In this document: positions 18,850-27,095 of the stretch, one piece after another
Layout: each line of letters begins with the position of its first letter
How positions within the stretch are numbered: position 1 is the first letter of the stretch
Origin: Neisseria wadsworthii 9715
GTDB lineage: Bacteria; Pseudomonadota; Gammaproteobacteria; Burkholderiales; Neisseriaceae
Direction of reading: 5' to 3'
Length of the DNA: 64,000 bases
Assembly: GCF_000227765.1 (NCBI RefSeq)
Contig: NZ_JH165159.1
Location: 1,803,894-1,867,893 of the forward strand
Position numbers and translations under genes: made by a program
Notes under the pieces: model-generated
Seen by the model: the letters and a program-made list of their open reading frames with translations, nothing else
Database searches by the model: none
Told to the model about the DNA's origin: nothing

Positions 18850-18914
18850 TTCAGACAGGCATGGTTTAAATGCCTGTCTGAAAGAATAAATTAGGATGTA
18901 ATGCCTGTCTGAAA
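18850..18914. repeat. Three resident uptake sequences between trkA and trkH
   Basis: Copies lie at 18850-18862 (reverse), 18870-18883 and 18901-18914 (forward). The first two face each other and can form a hairpin between trkA and trkH on the minus-strand transcript. Confidence 0.75.
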
Positions 18915-18925
18915 ATGCGGATACA

Positions 18926-20320
18926 TCAGCCGAAGAAGCCTACTTTCACCTGAATCAGCTTTTCCAGCTCGCGCAACACGCGGCGGCGGGATACGAAGAA
19001 AATAATGTGGTCGCCGTCGGCCATTACCGCGTCTTCTTTGTGCCCCATGGTTACTTCGTCACCGCGAACCAAAGCGGCAAAGTGGCAGCCGTTGGGCCAT
19101 TTCACCTCGGAAACACGCCTGCCGACCAGCGCCGAAGTTTCCGGCGTGCCGTGTACCACCACTTCAATCGCCTCGGCCGAACCGCGCCGTAAAGGATACA
19201 CCGCCACCACGTCGCCGCGGCGGATATGGGCCAAGATATGGCCGATAGTAATCAGATTCGGCGACACCACGGTATCGATTTGGTTACCTTCGAGCAAATC
19301 CACATAGCGCGAGCGGTTGATGATGGTCAGCACCCTTCTCGCGCCCAAGTCTTTGGCCAAAAGGCTCGACATAATATTGTTTTCATCATCATTGGTTAAC
19401 GCACAAAACACATCAATTTCGTCGATATATTCGTGTGCCAGCAGGTTTTCATCCGTGGCCGAACCCGACAGCACCAAAGCGTTATCCAGATTTTCAGCCA
19501 GCCATTCGGCGCGCTTTGCCCTGTTTTCAATGATTTTGATGTCGTAAATATTTTCCACTTGCTTAGCCAGCCGATAACCGATATTGCCGCCGCCGGCAAT
19601 CATCACCCTTTTCGTGGGCTGAGCCAAAGGCCGTAATTCGCGCAAAATGGTTTTCACATAACGGCTGTCTGCCACAAAACACACTTCATCGCCTTCAATA
19701 ATGATGGTCTTGGCCGAGGGTACGATTAAGCGGTTGTTGCGGTAAATCGCACAAATTTGGCAATCCACGCCTTCCGGCAGATGGCTGTTGATTTCGGAAA
19801 TTTCCTTATTTACCAGCAAGCCGCCGTTATGCGCTTCCACCACCAGCATTTTTGCCCGTTCGTCGGCAAACGTGAGCACTTGCAAGGCATTGTTATAACT
19901 GAGCAAAGCAACCAACCGATCGGTTACCAGCTCTTCGGGGTGGATAGAATCGGTTACGCCGAAAATCTGCAGGCTGTTTTCCAGATCGTCTTTATCCAAA
20001 GCGTATTCCATATAATCACTTTGGCGTACACGGGCGATCCGGTCGGGGATATTGAACACATCCGCGGCGATTTTACAGGCCAGAAGATTGGTTTCATCAC
20101 TGCGCGTTACCGCCAGCAGTAAATCCGCATCCGCCGCACCCGCCATTTCCAGCACCACCGGCGAAGCGCCGTTGCCCACAATGGTTTGCACATCCAGCTT
20201 GCTGCCTATCTTTTTCAGGGCCTGTTCGTCCACATCAATGATGGTTACATCATTATCCTGAGCCAAATTGGTGGCGATGGTTGAGCCGACTTGTCCGCTG
20301 CCAAGAATCAAAATTTTCAC
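18926..20320 (-). CDS. trkA: Trk potassium uptake regulatory subunit TrkA
   Basis: TrkA is the cytoplasmic NAD(H)/ATP-binding ring that gates TrkH. Two tandem RCK units are visible. The first Rossmann motif MKILILGSGQVGSTIA is at residue 1 and the second, RVMIAGGGNIGYRLAK, is near residue 235. Each is followed by a TrkA-C domain. Length 464 is normal. About 240 bases separate it from the divergent fumarase gene, with two single resident uptake sequences in the gap. Confidence 0.95.
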   Translation of the reverse strand: MKILILGSGQVGSTIATNLAQDNDVTIIDVDEQALKKIGSKLDVQTIVGNGASPVVLEMAGAADADLLLAVTRSDETNLLACKIAADVFNIPDRIARVRQSDYMEYALDKDDLENSLQIFGVTDSIHPEELVTDRLVALLSYNNALQVLTFADERAKMLVVEAHNGGLLVNKEISEINSHLPEGVDCQICAIYRNNRLIVPSAKTIIIEGDEVCFVADSRYVKTILRELRPLAQPTKRVMIAGGGNIGYRLAKQVENIYDIKIIENRAKRAEWLAENLDNALVLSGSATDENLLAHEYIDEIDVFCALTNDDENNIMSSLLAKDLGARRVLTIINRSRYVDLLEGNQIDTVVSPNLITIGHILAHIRRGDVVAVYPLRRGSAEAIEVVVHGTPETSALVGRRVSEVKWPNGCHFAALVRGDEVTMGHKEDAVMADGDHIIFFVSRRRVLRELEKLIQVKVGFFG

Positions 20321-20559
20321 GTTTAATTATTTTGTTTACTCGAATAGCGTTATTGTAAACCAAAACGGAAAAGCAATAGCAAAGAAACGAATGCCCCTAT
20401 ATGAAATATTAATCCGTTTCAGACAGGCATCTGCTTATCAAATACCTGAAATATGATGTAATATAATGCTCTGCCGAACATGCTTTGCGCGCATCATGCA
20501 ATGCCTGTCTGAAACATTAAATCGCAATAACAAATAACCACCGCAAAGGAACACAATCA

Positions 20560-22083
20560 ATGACCGTTATCAAACAAGAAGATTTCATTCAAAGCATTGC
20601 CGATGCTTTCCAATTTATCAGCTATTACCATCCCGTTGATTACATTCAAGCTTTATACAAAGCCTGGCAAAAAGAGGAAAACCCTGCCGCTAAAGACGCG
20701 ATGACGCAGATTTTGGTCAACAGCCGTATGTGTGCCGAAGGCCACCGCCCGATTTGTCAAGATACCGGTATTGCCACCGTGTTTTTAAAAGTGGGCATGA
20801 ACGTGCAGTGGGACGCGCAAATGAGCGTGGCCGATATGGTAAACGAAGGCGTGCGCCGCGCTTATACCCATCCCGACAACACCTTGCGCGCTTCCGTTTT
20901 GGCCGATCCTGCCGGCAAACGCCAAAACACCAAAGACAACACGCCGGCGGTGATCCACATGGAAATCGTAGCGGGCGACAAAGTGGAAGTAACCTGCGCG
21001 GCCAAAGGCGGCGGTTCGGAAAACAAATCCAAGCTCGCCATGCTCAACCCTTCCGATTCCATCGTTGATTGGGTGCTGAAAACCATCCCCACTATGGGCG
21101 CGGGCTGGTGTCCGCCCGGCATCTTGGGTATCGGCATCGGCGGTACGCCTGAAAAAGCAATGTTGCTGGCCAAAGAATCTCTAATGAGCCACGCCGATAT
21201 TCACGAATTACAGGAAAAAGCCGCTTCCGGTGCAGAACTGTCCACCACCGAAGCCTTGCGTTTGGAATTGTTTGAGAAAGTGAACGCGCTGGGCATCGGT
21301 GCGCAGGGTTTGGGCGGGCTAACCACCGTATTAGACGTAAAAATCCTGGATTATCCGACACACGCCGCGTCCAAACCCGTGGCCATGATTCCGAACTGCG
21401 CCGCCACCCGCCACGTTGAATTTGAGTTGGACGGATCAGGTCCGGTACACCTCGAACCGCCTTCATTGGAAGATTGGCCCGACATTACCTACAATCCTGA
21501 AAACGGCAAACGTGTCAATGTAGATACGCTCACCAAAGAGGAAGTGGCCACATGGAAAATGGGCGACGTGCTGCTCTTAAACGGCAAAATCTACACCGGC
21601 CGCGATGCCGCCCACAAACGTATGGTCGATATGCTCAATAAAGGCGAAAAACTACCGGTAGACTTCACCAACAAGTTGATTTACTACGTCGGCCCGGTTG
21701 ACCCCGTACGCGACGAAGTGGTCGGCCCTGCCGGCCCCACCACCGCCACACGCATGGATAAATTCACCCGCCAAATGCTGGAACAAACCGGCTTGCTCGG
21801 CATGATCGGCAAATCCGAACGTGGTGCCGCCGCCTGCGAAGCCATTGCCGACAATAAAGCGGTTTATCTGATGGCGGTAGGCGGTTCGGCCTACTTGGTG
21901 GCCAAAGCCATCAAAAAAGCCAAAGTCGTGGCCTTTGAAGACTTGGGCATGGAAGCGATTTACGAATTTGAAGTGAAAGACATGCCCGTTACCGTGGCGG
22001 TGGACAGCAGCGGCCAATCCGTACATGCCATTGCCCCGAAAAAATGGCAGGCGAAAATCGGCATTATTCCGGTTGAATCTTAA
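20560..22083 (+). CDS. Class I fumarate hydratase (4Fe-4S)
   Basis: The enzyme hydrates fumarate to malate in the TCA cycle using a labile 4Fe-4S cluster. The N-terminal alpha region contains NSRMCAEGHRPICQDTG (a cluster cysteine is expected here), KGGGSENKS and GWCPPGILGIGIGGTPEKAM. The C-terminal beta region has GPAGPTTATRMDKF and GKSERGAA. Length 507 matches the one-chain FumA/FumB type. A clear AAGGA site precedes ATG 20560. The oxygen-sensitive cluster fits a host-associated life at low oxygen. Confidence 0.95.
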   Translation: MTVIKQEDFIQSIADAFQFISYYHPVDYIQALYKAWQKEENPAAKDAMTQILVNSRMCAEGHRPICQDTGIATVFLKVGMNVQWDAQMSVADMVNEGVRRAYTHPDNTLRASVLADPAGKRQNTKDNTPAVIHMEIVAGDKVEVTCAAKGGGSENKSKLAMLNPSDSIVDWVLKTIPTMGAGWCPPGILGIGIGGTPEKAMLLAKESLMSHADIHELQEKAASGAELSTTEALRLELFEKVNALGIGAQGLGGLTTVLDVKILDYPTHAASKPVAMIPNCAATRHVEFELDGSGPVHLEPPSLEDWPDITYNPENGKRVNVDTLTKEEVATWKMGDVLLLNGKIYTGRDAAHKRMVDMLNKGEKLPVDFTNKLIYYVGPVDPVRDEVVGPAGPTTATRMDKFTRQMLEQTGLLGMIGKSERGAAACEAIADNKAVYLMAVGGSAYLVAKAIKKAKVVAFEDLGMEAIYEFEVKDMPVTVAVDSSGQSVHAIAPKKWQAKIGIIPVES

Positions 22084-22101
22084 AGCGGCATTTGTTTAAA
22101 T

Positions 22102-22131
22102 AAGGCTGTCTGAATCATTTCTGACAGCCTT
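22102..22131 (+). terminator. Hairpin with AGGCTGTCTGAA uptake variant after the fumarase gene
   Basis: The arms AAGGCTGTC and GACAGCCTT flank a 12-base loop, followed by a T-rich stretch. The first arm continues as AGGCTGTCTGAA (22103-22114), a 12-mer that also occurs at four other places in the window. Confidence 0.7.
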
Positions 22132-22158
22132 CATTTTATCAATACAAAGGAGAAAACC

Positions 22159-22554
22159 ATGCCCATCACCAAAGGATTTAAAACGCTGGTGGAAGAAGCC
22201 ATGAGCCAGATTACCACCCACAGCGTTGACGAAGCGCGCCGCCGTGCGGAAGCAGGCAAGGCCACCTTAATCGATATCCGCGACATCCGCGAGTTGGAGC
22301 AAGGTGGCCGCGTACCCGGCGCTTTCCATGCCCCGCGCGGCATGCTCGAATTCTGGGTTGACCCCGACTCACCCTACCACAAACCAATCTTTGCCAACGA
22401 AAATACCGAGTTCATCCTGTTTTGCGGTGCAGGCTGGCGCAGCGCGCTGGCAACCAAAACCCTGCAAGACATGGGCATGACCAATGTCGCCCATATCGAA
22501 GGCGGCTTCGGTGCTTGGAAAGAAAGCGGCGCACCGATCGAAAAAAACCATTAA
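22159..22554 (+). CDS. Single-domain rhodanese-like sulfurtransferase
   Basis: The 131-residue cytoplasmic protein is one rhodanese domain: DEARRRAEAGKATLIDIRDIREL at the start and the active-site loop FCGAGWRS, with the persulfide cysteine at about residue 89. The conserved EGGFGAWKESGAPIE tail closes the fold. It could serve as a thiosulfate or persulfide sulfurtransferase; the physiological partner cannot be deduced. It stands between fumarase and an aminopeptidase gene, each with its own terminator. Confidence 0.9.
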   Translation: MPITKGFKTLVEEAMSQITTHSVDEARRRAEAGKATLIDIRDIRELEQGGRVPGAFHAPRGMLEFWVDPDSPYHKPIFANENTEFILFCGAGWRSALATKTLQDMGMTNVAHIEGGFGAWKESGAPIEKNH

Positions 22555-22577
22555 AGATTTGCGGCCTACTTAAATAT

Positions 22578-22610
22578 AATGCCTGTCTGAAAGGTTTTCA
22601 AACAGGCATT
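22578..22610 (+). terminator. Imperfect inverted TG-wadDUS pair after the rhodanese gene
   Basis: The first arm is a perfect resident uptake sequence; the second has one change (TTTCAAACAGGCATT), still allowing a stable stem. Confidence 0.75.
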
Positions 22611-22639
22611 ACAAACTTGCTCTTACCAAAGGAAACTCT

Positions 22640-24430
22640 ATGACCACTCCCGCACGGCGTTTGGCCCAACTGCGTAACGCTATGAAACAAAATGGTTTTA
22701 ATGCATGGATTATCCCCACCGCCGATCCGCACCTTTCCGAATACCTGCCTGAACACTGGCAAACCCGCGCCTGGGTTTCCGGCTTCACCGGCTCGGCCGG
22801 CACGTTAGCCGTTACCGCTGATGATGCCGCACTGTGGGCCGACAGCCGCTATTGGGAACAGGCCGAAACGCAGCTTGCCGGTAGCGGGATTCATCTTGAG
22901 AAGCTCGGGTTAAACGGCAACCACATCGATTGGCTGGCCGAAAAGCTGCCCGCCGACGCCACCCTCGGCATCGCAGCCGACATGCTCTCGCTGGCGGAAA
23001 AGCGCCGTCTTCAAGCGGCTTTTGCCAAAAAAAACATCACATTGCGCGACGGGCAAGACATTATCAACAGTTTCTATTCAGACAGGCCTGCCCTACCCCG
23101 TGAAAAAATCTACATCCATCAAGCCCGCTACACGGCAGAAACCGCCCGAGAAAAGCTGGCACGCGTACGGGCGTTTATGCAGGAAAAAGGCGCCAGCCAT
23201 CATCTGATTTCCGCTTTAGACGACATCGCCTGGCTGACCAACCTGCGCGGCAACGACGTTTCCTACAACCCCGTGTTTCTCGCCCACCTGCTGATTGACG
23301 CGCAGCAGGCCGTATTGTTTGTTGACGACACCAAACTCGGCCAACCCGAACGCGCCCACCTTGCAGCCGCAGGCATCCGCACCGCCGATTATCATCATCT
23401 GCCGCAAGCCATAGCCCAACTTTCAGGCAGCCTTCTGCTCAGTCCGGCCAAAGTAGCCGTGAGCAGCTTGGCATGCCTGTCTGAAAATGTGGAGCTGATT
23501 GAACACACCAACCCGAGCACTTTATTCAAATCCGTTAAATCCGACAGCGAGATCGAACACATCCGCCGAGCCATGATAGAAGACGGCGCGGCCTTGTGCG
23601 GCTTTTTTGCCGAGTTCGAGCGCAAGCTGGCAAACGGCGAACCGGTGAATGAGCTGGACATCAGCGATATGCTGACCGCCCACCGCAGCCGACGACCCGG
23701 CTATATTTCACCCAGCTTCGGCACCATTGCCGGCTTCAACGCCAACGGCGCCCTGCCGCATTACAGCGCCACGCCCGAAGCGTACAGCCAAATCTGCGGC
23801 AACGGCCTTTTGCTGATTGATTCGGGCGCACAATATGAAGGCGGCACCACCGATATTACCCGCGTCGTTCCCGTCGGCACGCCGAGCAGCCAGCAAAAAC
23901 GCGACTACACGCAAGTGCTCAAAGCCCATATCGCCCTTGCCCGCGCCGTGTTCCCCGAAAACCTGCCCGCGCCCCTACTTGATGCAGTATGCCGCATGCC
24001 TTTATGGCAGGCACAATGCGAGTTCGGTCACGGCACCGGTCACGGCGTCGGCTATTTTCTCAATGTACACGAAGGCCCGCAGATGATTTCCTACCGCGCC
24101 ATGCCGCAGCCTGAAACCGCCATGAAATCAGGCATGATCACATCCAACGAACCGGGGCTGTACCGGCCGGGCAAATGGGGCATCCGCATCGAAAACTTAA
24201 TCGTCAACCGCCCCGTTGCCCAACCGCAGGAAACCGAATTCGGCACCTTCCTTTGCTTTGAAACCGTAACCCTGTGCCCGATAGACACCCGCTTAATCGA
24301 CACCGGCCTACTCACAAGCGAAGAAACCGCTTGGTTAAATAACTACCACGCCACCGTGTTTGAGAAACTTGAGCCGTTAACAGAAGGCGAAGCAAAAGCG
24401 TGGTTGATTGAACGCACGCGAACTATTTAA
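22640..24430 (+). CDS. M24B family Xaa-Pro aminopeptidase
   Basis: The 596-residue protein has two creatinase-like N-terminal domains and a C-terminal pita-bread metallopeptidase domain, the architecture of large aminopeptidase P. Metal ligands are visible: the two Asp in LLIDSGAQYEGGTTDITRV, the His in GHGTGHGVGYFLNVHEGP, and Glu in MITSNEPGLY and GIRIENLIV. It removes N-terminal residues before proline, probably in the cytosol, as no signal peptide is seen. The coding region includes in-frame resident uptake sequences (for example encoding CLSENVEL) and an exact Simonsiella-type one at 23422-23433. Confidence 0.93.
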   Translation: MTTPARRLAQLRNAMKQNGFNAWIIPTADPHLSEYLPEHWQTRAWVSGFTGSAGTLAVTADDAALWADSRYWEQAETQLAGSGIHLEKLGLNGNHIDWLAEKLPADATLGIAADMLSLAEKRRLQAAFAKKNITLRDGQDIINSFYSDRPALPREKIYIHQARYTAETAREKLARVRAFMQEKGASHHLISALDDIAWLTNLRGNDVSYNPVFLAHLLIDAQQAVLFVDDTKLGQPERAHLAAAGIRTADYHHLPQAIAQLSGSLLLSPAKVAVSSLACLSENVELIEHTNPSTLFKSVKSDSEIEHIRRAMIEDGAALCGFFAEFERKLANGEPVNELDISDMLTAHRSRRPGYISPSFGTIAGFNANGALPHYSATPEAYSQICGNGLLLIDSGAQYEGGTTDITRVVPVGTPSSQQKRDYTQVLKAHIALARAVFPENLPAPLLDAVCRMPLWQAQCEFGHGTGHGVGYFLNVHEGPQMISYRAMPQPETAMKSGMITSNEPGLYRPGKWGIRIENLIVNRPVAQPQETEFGTFLCFETVTLCPIDTRLIDTGLLTSEETAWLNNYHATVFEKLEPLTEGEAKAWLIERTRTI

Positions 24431-24433
24431 CAT

Positions 24434-24469
24434 CAATGCCTGTCTGAATATCGTTTCAGACAGGCATTG
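24434..24469 (+). terminator. Inverted TG-wadDUS pair after the aminopeptidase gene
   Basis: Fifteen-base arms starting CAATGCCTGTCTGAA flank a six-base loop, a few bases after the stop codon. About 170 bases of unremarkable AT-rich sequence follow before the next gene. Confidence 0.85.
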
Positions 24470-24640
24470 ATGATTTTAAAACCTAATCACGATAATAAGA
24501 ATAAAGCCACAAACCATACAGGCGACACAAAGCAAGCCATACTTGCCGATATTCCTAATTCAACCCTAATTTTCCATCCCTATAATCATCGCAAACTGTG
24601 TTTATTTTTATCAATTCAATCAAATGGAATTTAAATCCGA

Positions 24641-25201
24641 ATGTTGGAAAGCCTAAATACCTTCAACCGACAAGTTTTCTTGTTATTCAATGCCCCTCCT
24701 GATGCAAACCCGATCAACATCCAACTGGCCATATGGCTTGCAGAACATCTGGTGGTCGTGTTTTTTATCACACTGGCAATTTATCTTACGTGGAAACACC
24801 GCCGTAATAAACGTGTTTATTTAAGCGTATTTGCCAGCATTCTGCTCGGCATCAGCATCAGCTATTTAATCCGCAAAGGCTTTTACCATCCGCGCCTGTT
24901 CGAGCTAGGCTTAGGCACCAATTTCTTAGAACACGGCACCTCTTCGTCGTTTCCAAGCAAACACCTTACCGCCATGTTTTCAGGCGTATTACCCCTCTGC
25001 TTCATGCCGGCAACCCGCTTATTCGGCATATTTTGGCTGCCTTCCGCGCTTTCTATTACTTGGGCACGCATATACCTCGGCGTACATTGGCCTTTAGACA
25101 TAGCGGGCGCATTTGCCGTTTCACTAATTGCAGCAAGCATCGCCTACTCTATAGTATTTATAGAAAACGCCTGTCTGAAAATACCGTTCAGACAGGCATA
25201 A
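24641..25201 (+). CDS. PAP2-family phosphatase, probable undecaprenyl-pyrophosphatase (BcrC-like)
   Basis: The 186-residue integral membrane protein has about five membrane helices. It carries the acid-phosphatase motifs: RKGFYHPRLF (K-x-x-x-x-x-RP variant), the central PSKH and ARIYLGVHWPLD with the catalytic His and Asp. BcrC-like members recycle the lipid carrier undecaprenyl pyrophosphate at the outer face of the inner membrane. Lipid phosphatases of other substrates share these motifs, so the substrate is inferred. The final residues ENACLKIPFRQA are encoded by an inverted pair of uptake sequences, so terminator and C-terminus are the same DNA. Confidence 0.82.
   Translation: MLESLNTFNRQVFLLFNAPPDANPINIQLAIWLAEHLVVVFFITLAIYLTWKHRRNKRVYLSVFASILLGISISYLIRKGFYHPRLFELGLGTNFLEHGTSSSFPSKHLTAMFSGVLPLCFMPATRLFGIFWLPSALSITWARIYLGVHWPLDIAGAFAVSLIAASIAYSIVFIENACLKIPFRQA
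25169..25199 (+). terminator. Inverted uptake-sequence pair inside the 3' end of the PAP2 gene
   Basis: The arms are CGCCTGTCTGAAAA and TTCAGACAGGCA with a short loop. The stop codon lies just after the second arm, so the terminator stem is translated. Confidence 0.75.
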
Positions 25202-25299
25202 AGCTGAAAACCTGATTCTTAGGCAAAGTATGGTAATTTAAACAATCGGCACTATATTTAATTCAATACATTTCGCCCAATCTCATAAAAGGAAACACG

Positions 25300-25947
25300 A
25301 TGAATTTCAATAATCTGCTTAATCAAGTTTTAGGTTCCGTACAAAAAAATGCCGGTCAGGCGGGCAATATCCTTTCAGGTAACAAAGGAGCATTGGCCAA
25401 AATCGGAGGCAGCGCCGCCGCACTCGGCTTGGTTTCATCATTGCTCAAAAAGAAAAACACCAAAACCCTCGTGCAAGCCGGTTCGATGGCTGCACTGGGC
25501 GCTTTGGCCTATCATGCCTACCAAAGCTGGCAAAACAATAAAAACTCGCAAAGCGCTGCCGCACCGGCCTTAGAACAAACCGAATTCGCGCCAACCGGCA
25601 TCGCAGCCGAAAATGCAAGCCGCGTGATTTTGCGTACTATGATTGCCGCCGCAGCTGCCGACGGCCTAATTGACGATGCAGAGCGCCAACTGATTCACAG
25701 TGAAGTAGGCGATGATGCCGAAACCCAACAATGGATTGCCAGCGAAGTTACCCGCCCCGCCAGCGCCGCCGACATTGCACGCGACATCGGTGCCAATCCC
25801 GCTTTAGCTGCCGAAGCTTATCTGGCCGCCCGTATGATATGCGGCGATTTGGCCCGCAAAGAAATTGTATTTCTTTCCCAACTTTCACAAGCGTTGAACC
25901 TCGATGAAGGCTTGGTTGAACACTTGGAAAAACAGGCAGGTTTCTAA
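25300..25947 (+). CDS. DUF533 (YebE-like, TerB-fold) protein
   Basis: The 215-residue protein has an N-terminal segment with a hydrophobic stretch (IGGSAAALGLVSSLLKKK, then AALGALAYHAYQSW). A C-terminal TerB-like helical domain follows, around RVILRTMIAAAAADGLIDDAER. YebE in Escherichia coli is membrane-associated and stress-induced, but its function is unknown. The stop codon lies one base before the start of a response-regulator gene, suggesting that the protein belongs to the same stress-responsive operon. Confidence 0.8.
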   Translation: MNFNNLLNQVLGSVQKNAGQAGNILSGNKGALAKIGGSAAALGLVSSLLKKKNTKTLVQAGSMAALGALAYHAYQSWQNNKNSQSAAAPALEQTEFAPTGIAAENASRVILRTMIAAAAADGLIDDAERQLIHSEVGDDAETQQWIASEVTRPASAADIARDIGANPALAAEAYLAARMICGDLARKEIVFLSQLSQALNLDEGLVEHLEKQAGF

Positions 25948-25948
25948 A

Positions 25949-26620
25949 ATGCGCGTTCTTTTGGTTGAAGACGATACCATGATCGGAGAGGCGGTGTCGG
26001 GCAGCCTGAAAGATGCGCGATATACCGTAGACTGGGCAAAAAACGGCCTGCTCGCATTAAGTTCGCTCAATGCTCAAAAATATGATTTGGTGTTGCTGGA
26101 CTTAGGCTTGCCCCAAAAAGACGGCTTGGAAGTATTGGCGGAATTGCGCGCCGCCGACAACCAATTGCCGGTGATTATCCTGACCGCGCGCGACGATATC
26201 GACAGCCGTCTGCGCGGCCTTGACGGCGGCGCAGACGACTACGTTATCAAACCTTTCGACATGAGCGAACTGCTTGCCCGTATGCGCGCGGTGTTGCGGC
26301 GGCAAAGCGGCTCGGCCAACACCGAACTGGACAACGGCATTTGGTCGCTCAACCCCGCCACTTATCAGGCGCGCCATGTCAAAACCGGCGAAACGGTCAC
26401 CCTGAGCAATCGAGAGTTCGCCATTTTCTATGCATTGATGCAACATCCGGGCATGATATTGTCGCGCGCCAGCCTGGAAGATAAAATCTATGGCTGGGGC
26501 GAAGAAGTGGAAAGCAACGCCATCGACTATCTGATTCACGCGCTGCGCAAAAAACTGGGTGCCGAAAGCATTAAAAATGTGCGCGGCGTCGGCTGGCTGG
26601 TGCCCAAGTCTCCCGCTTAA
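25949..26620 (+). CDS. OmpR/PmrA-type DNA-binding response regulator
   Basis: The receiver domain has the acidic pocket (LVEDD), the phospho-acceptor Asp51 in LVLLDLGLP, the Thr in ILTARDD and Lys in YVIKPFD. A winged-helix output domain follows, with VTLSNREFAIFYALMQHPG and NAIDYLIHALRKKLG. It resembles the PmrA/QseB branch. ATG 25949 fits the conserved MRVLLVEDD start. The cognate kinase is probably the histidine kinase 480 bases downstream, separated by a small META-domain lipoprotein gene. Confidence 0.92.
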   Translation: MRVLLVEDDTMIGEAVSGSLKDARYTVDWAKNGLLALSSLNAQKYDLVLLDLGLPQKDGLEVLAELRAADNQLPVIILTARDDIDSRLRGLDGGADDYVIKPFDMSELLARMRAVLRRQSGSANTELDNGIWSLNPATYQARHVKTGETVTLSNREFAIFYALMQHPGMILSRASLEDKIYGWGEEVESNAIDYLIHALRKKLGAESIKNVRGVGWLVPKSPA

Positions 26621-26670
26621 ACCGCTTCAGCCAATGCCTGTCTGAAACCAATCATCCGAAAGGAAAACCG

Positions 26671-27072
26671 ATGAAAAAAGCGCTGCCTCTATTAGTTGCA
26701 ACATTATTGCCTGCATGCTCAACATCCATCCCGCCAACCGGATTGACAGGTGTTTGGCAGGTTCAAGAAGTGGGGCAGATCAGCCCTGAAAACCTAACCA
26801 CGATTGAATTCGAATCCAACGAACACAGGTTTTACACACGCGGCGGCTGCAACAATATGTTCGGCAAATACCGTGAGCATAAAGGCACACTCAAAATGTT
26901 CGATACCATAACTACCTTAAAAGCCTGCAAAAGTTCACTGATGAACTTAGACGACAGGCTGTCTGCCGCCTTCGAAAACACCGCATCCTATCAAATCAGC
27001 GGTCAACACTTGGAAATCCGCAATGCCCAAGGGCAAATTCTGATTAAAGCCATCAAAGCCGCCGATAAATAA
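26671..27072 (+). CDS. META-domain lipoprotein (HslJ-like)
   Basis: The 133-residue protein has a lipoprotein signal ending LPAC (Cys16). A META/HslJ-type domain follows, recognised by LTGVWQVQEV, the RFYTRGGCNNMFGKY segment and a conserved second cysteine (KACKSS). HslJ proteins are heat- or stress-related envelope proteins of unknown biochemical role. Its place between a response regulator and its kinase suggests an envelope sensor or accessory role, by position only. Confidence 0.82.
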   Translation: MKKALPLLVATLLPACSTSIPPTGLTGVWQVQEVGQISPENLTTIEFESNEHRFYTRGGCNNMFGKYREHKGTLKMFDTITTLKACKSSLMNLDDRLSAAFENTASYQISGQHLEIRNAQGQILIKAIKAADK

Positions 27073-27095
27073 CCCCAGCTCGATATATAAAAACA

